A DNA stretch of 63,029 bases from contig JBAOKB010000006.1 in NCBI GenBank assembly GCA_037044905.1, forward strand, positions 1 through 63,029. The letters run 5' to 3'. This stretch comes from Hortaea werneckii (lineage: Eukaryota > Ascomycota > Dothideomycetes > Mycosphaerellales > Teratosphaeriaceae). Under the pieces are notes generated by a model. That model searched no databases. It had not been told where the DNA came from and worked only from the letters and a program-made list of their open reading frames with translations. Below, in pieces: positions 63,029 to 63,029 of the stretch. Position 1 is the first letter of the stretch. Each line of letters begins with the position of its first letter. The translations under genes and the position numbers were made by a program.

Positions 63029-63029
63029 A

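Overview
This is a 63 kb piece of nuclear chromosome from a filamentous ascomycete (Pezizomycotina). Genes are dense and carry short introns, mostly 49-80 nt with GT..AG borders and CTAAC/CTGAC-like branch sites. tRNA-Arg(ACG) carries an intron after position 37. Characteristic products include a cytochrome b5-acyl-CoA dehydrogenase fusion, a C2H2 plus fungal transcription-factor-domain regulator, and Ser/Thr-rich GPI proteins. The class is probably Dothideomycetes, but that is inference from protein style only. No CRISPR, transposon, plasmid or viral feature was found.

Layout. 0-9 kb: tail of a medium-chain dehydrogenase, two tandem tRNA-Arg genes, sphingosine-1-phosphate lyase, a Glu-rich orphan and a DHA1-type MFS transporter. 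9-18 kb: a GPI-anchored mucin-like protein, a small helix-turn-helix-like protein with a stop at codon 3, an Rrn9-type Pol I factor, eIF4E and an MPDU1-type PQ-loop protein. 18-30 kb: a secreted serine hydrolase, MED8, fumarylacetoacetase, an F-box protein, PIG-S, the cytochrome b5-ACAD fusion and a paralogue of the helix-turn-helix-like protein. 30-40 kb: a head-to-head pair of cytochrome oxidase-type genes (NDUFA4/MLRQ-like and COX12), a low-complexity orphan and a 1,217-residue mitochondrial AAA ATPase.

40-48 kb is the most accessory-looking part: a DAL5-type organic-anion permease, a soluble bacterial-type P450 transcribed divergently from it, a two-finger C2H2 regulator and a degenerate protein kinase. 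The first three look like a compact uptake, oxidation and control cluster that I cannot match to a described pathway. 48-63 kb: an FBXO31-like F-box protein, a two-part ABM-fold protein, membrane and low-complexity orphans, a monoacylglycerol-lipase-type hydrolase, a 42-base poly-C tract, a degenerate J-domain protein, and an open-ended membrane protein at the right edge.

Unusual gene structure recurs. A 3-nt microexon is possible in COX12, with a 27-nt exon in its divergent neighbour and a 16-nt exon inside a zinc finger. There is one GC-AG intron, a start codon that may be split by an intron, and two paralogous small genes each interrupted by a single in-frame TAG. All exon borders were read by eye from frame continuity and splice consensus; no transcript data or database search was available.
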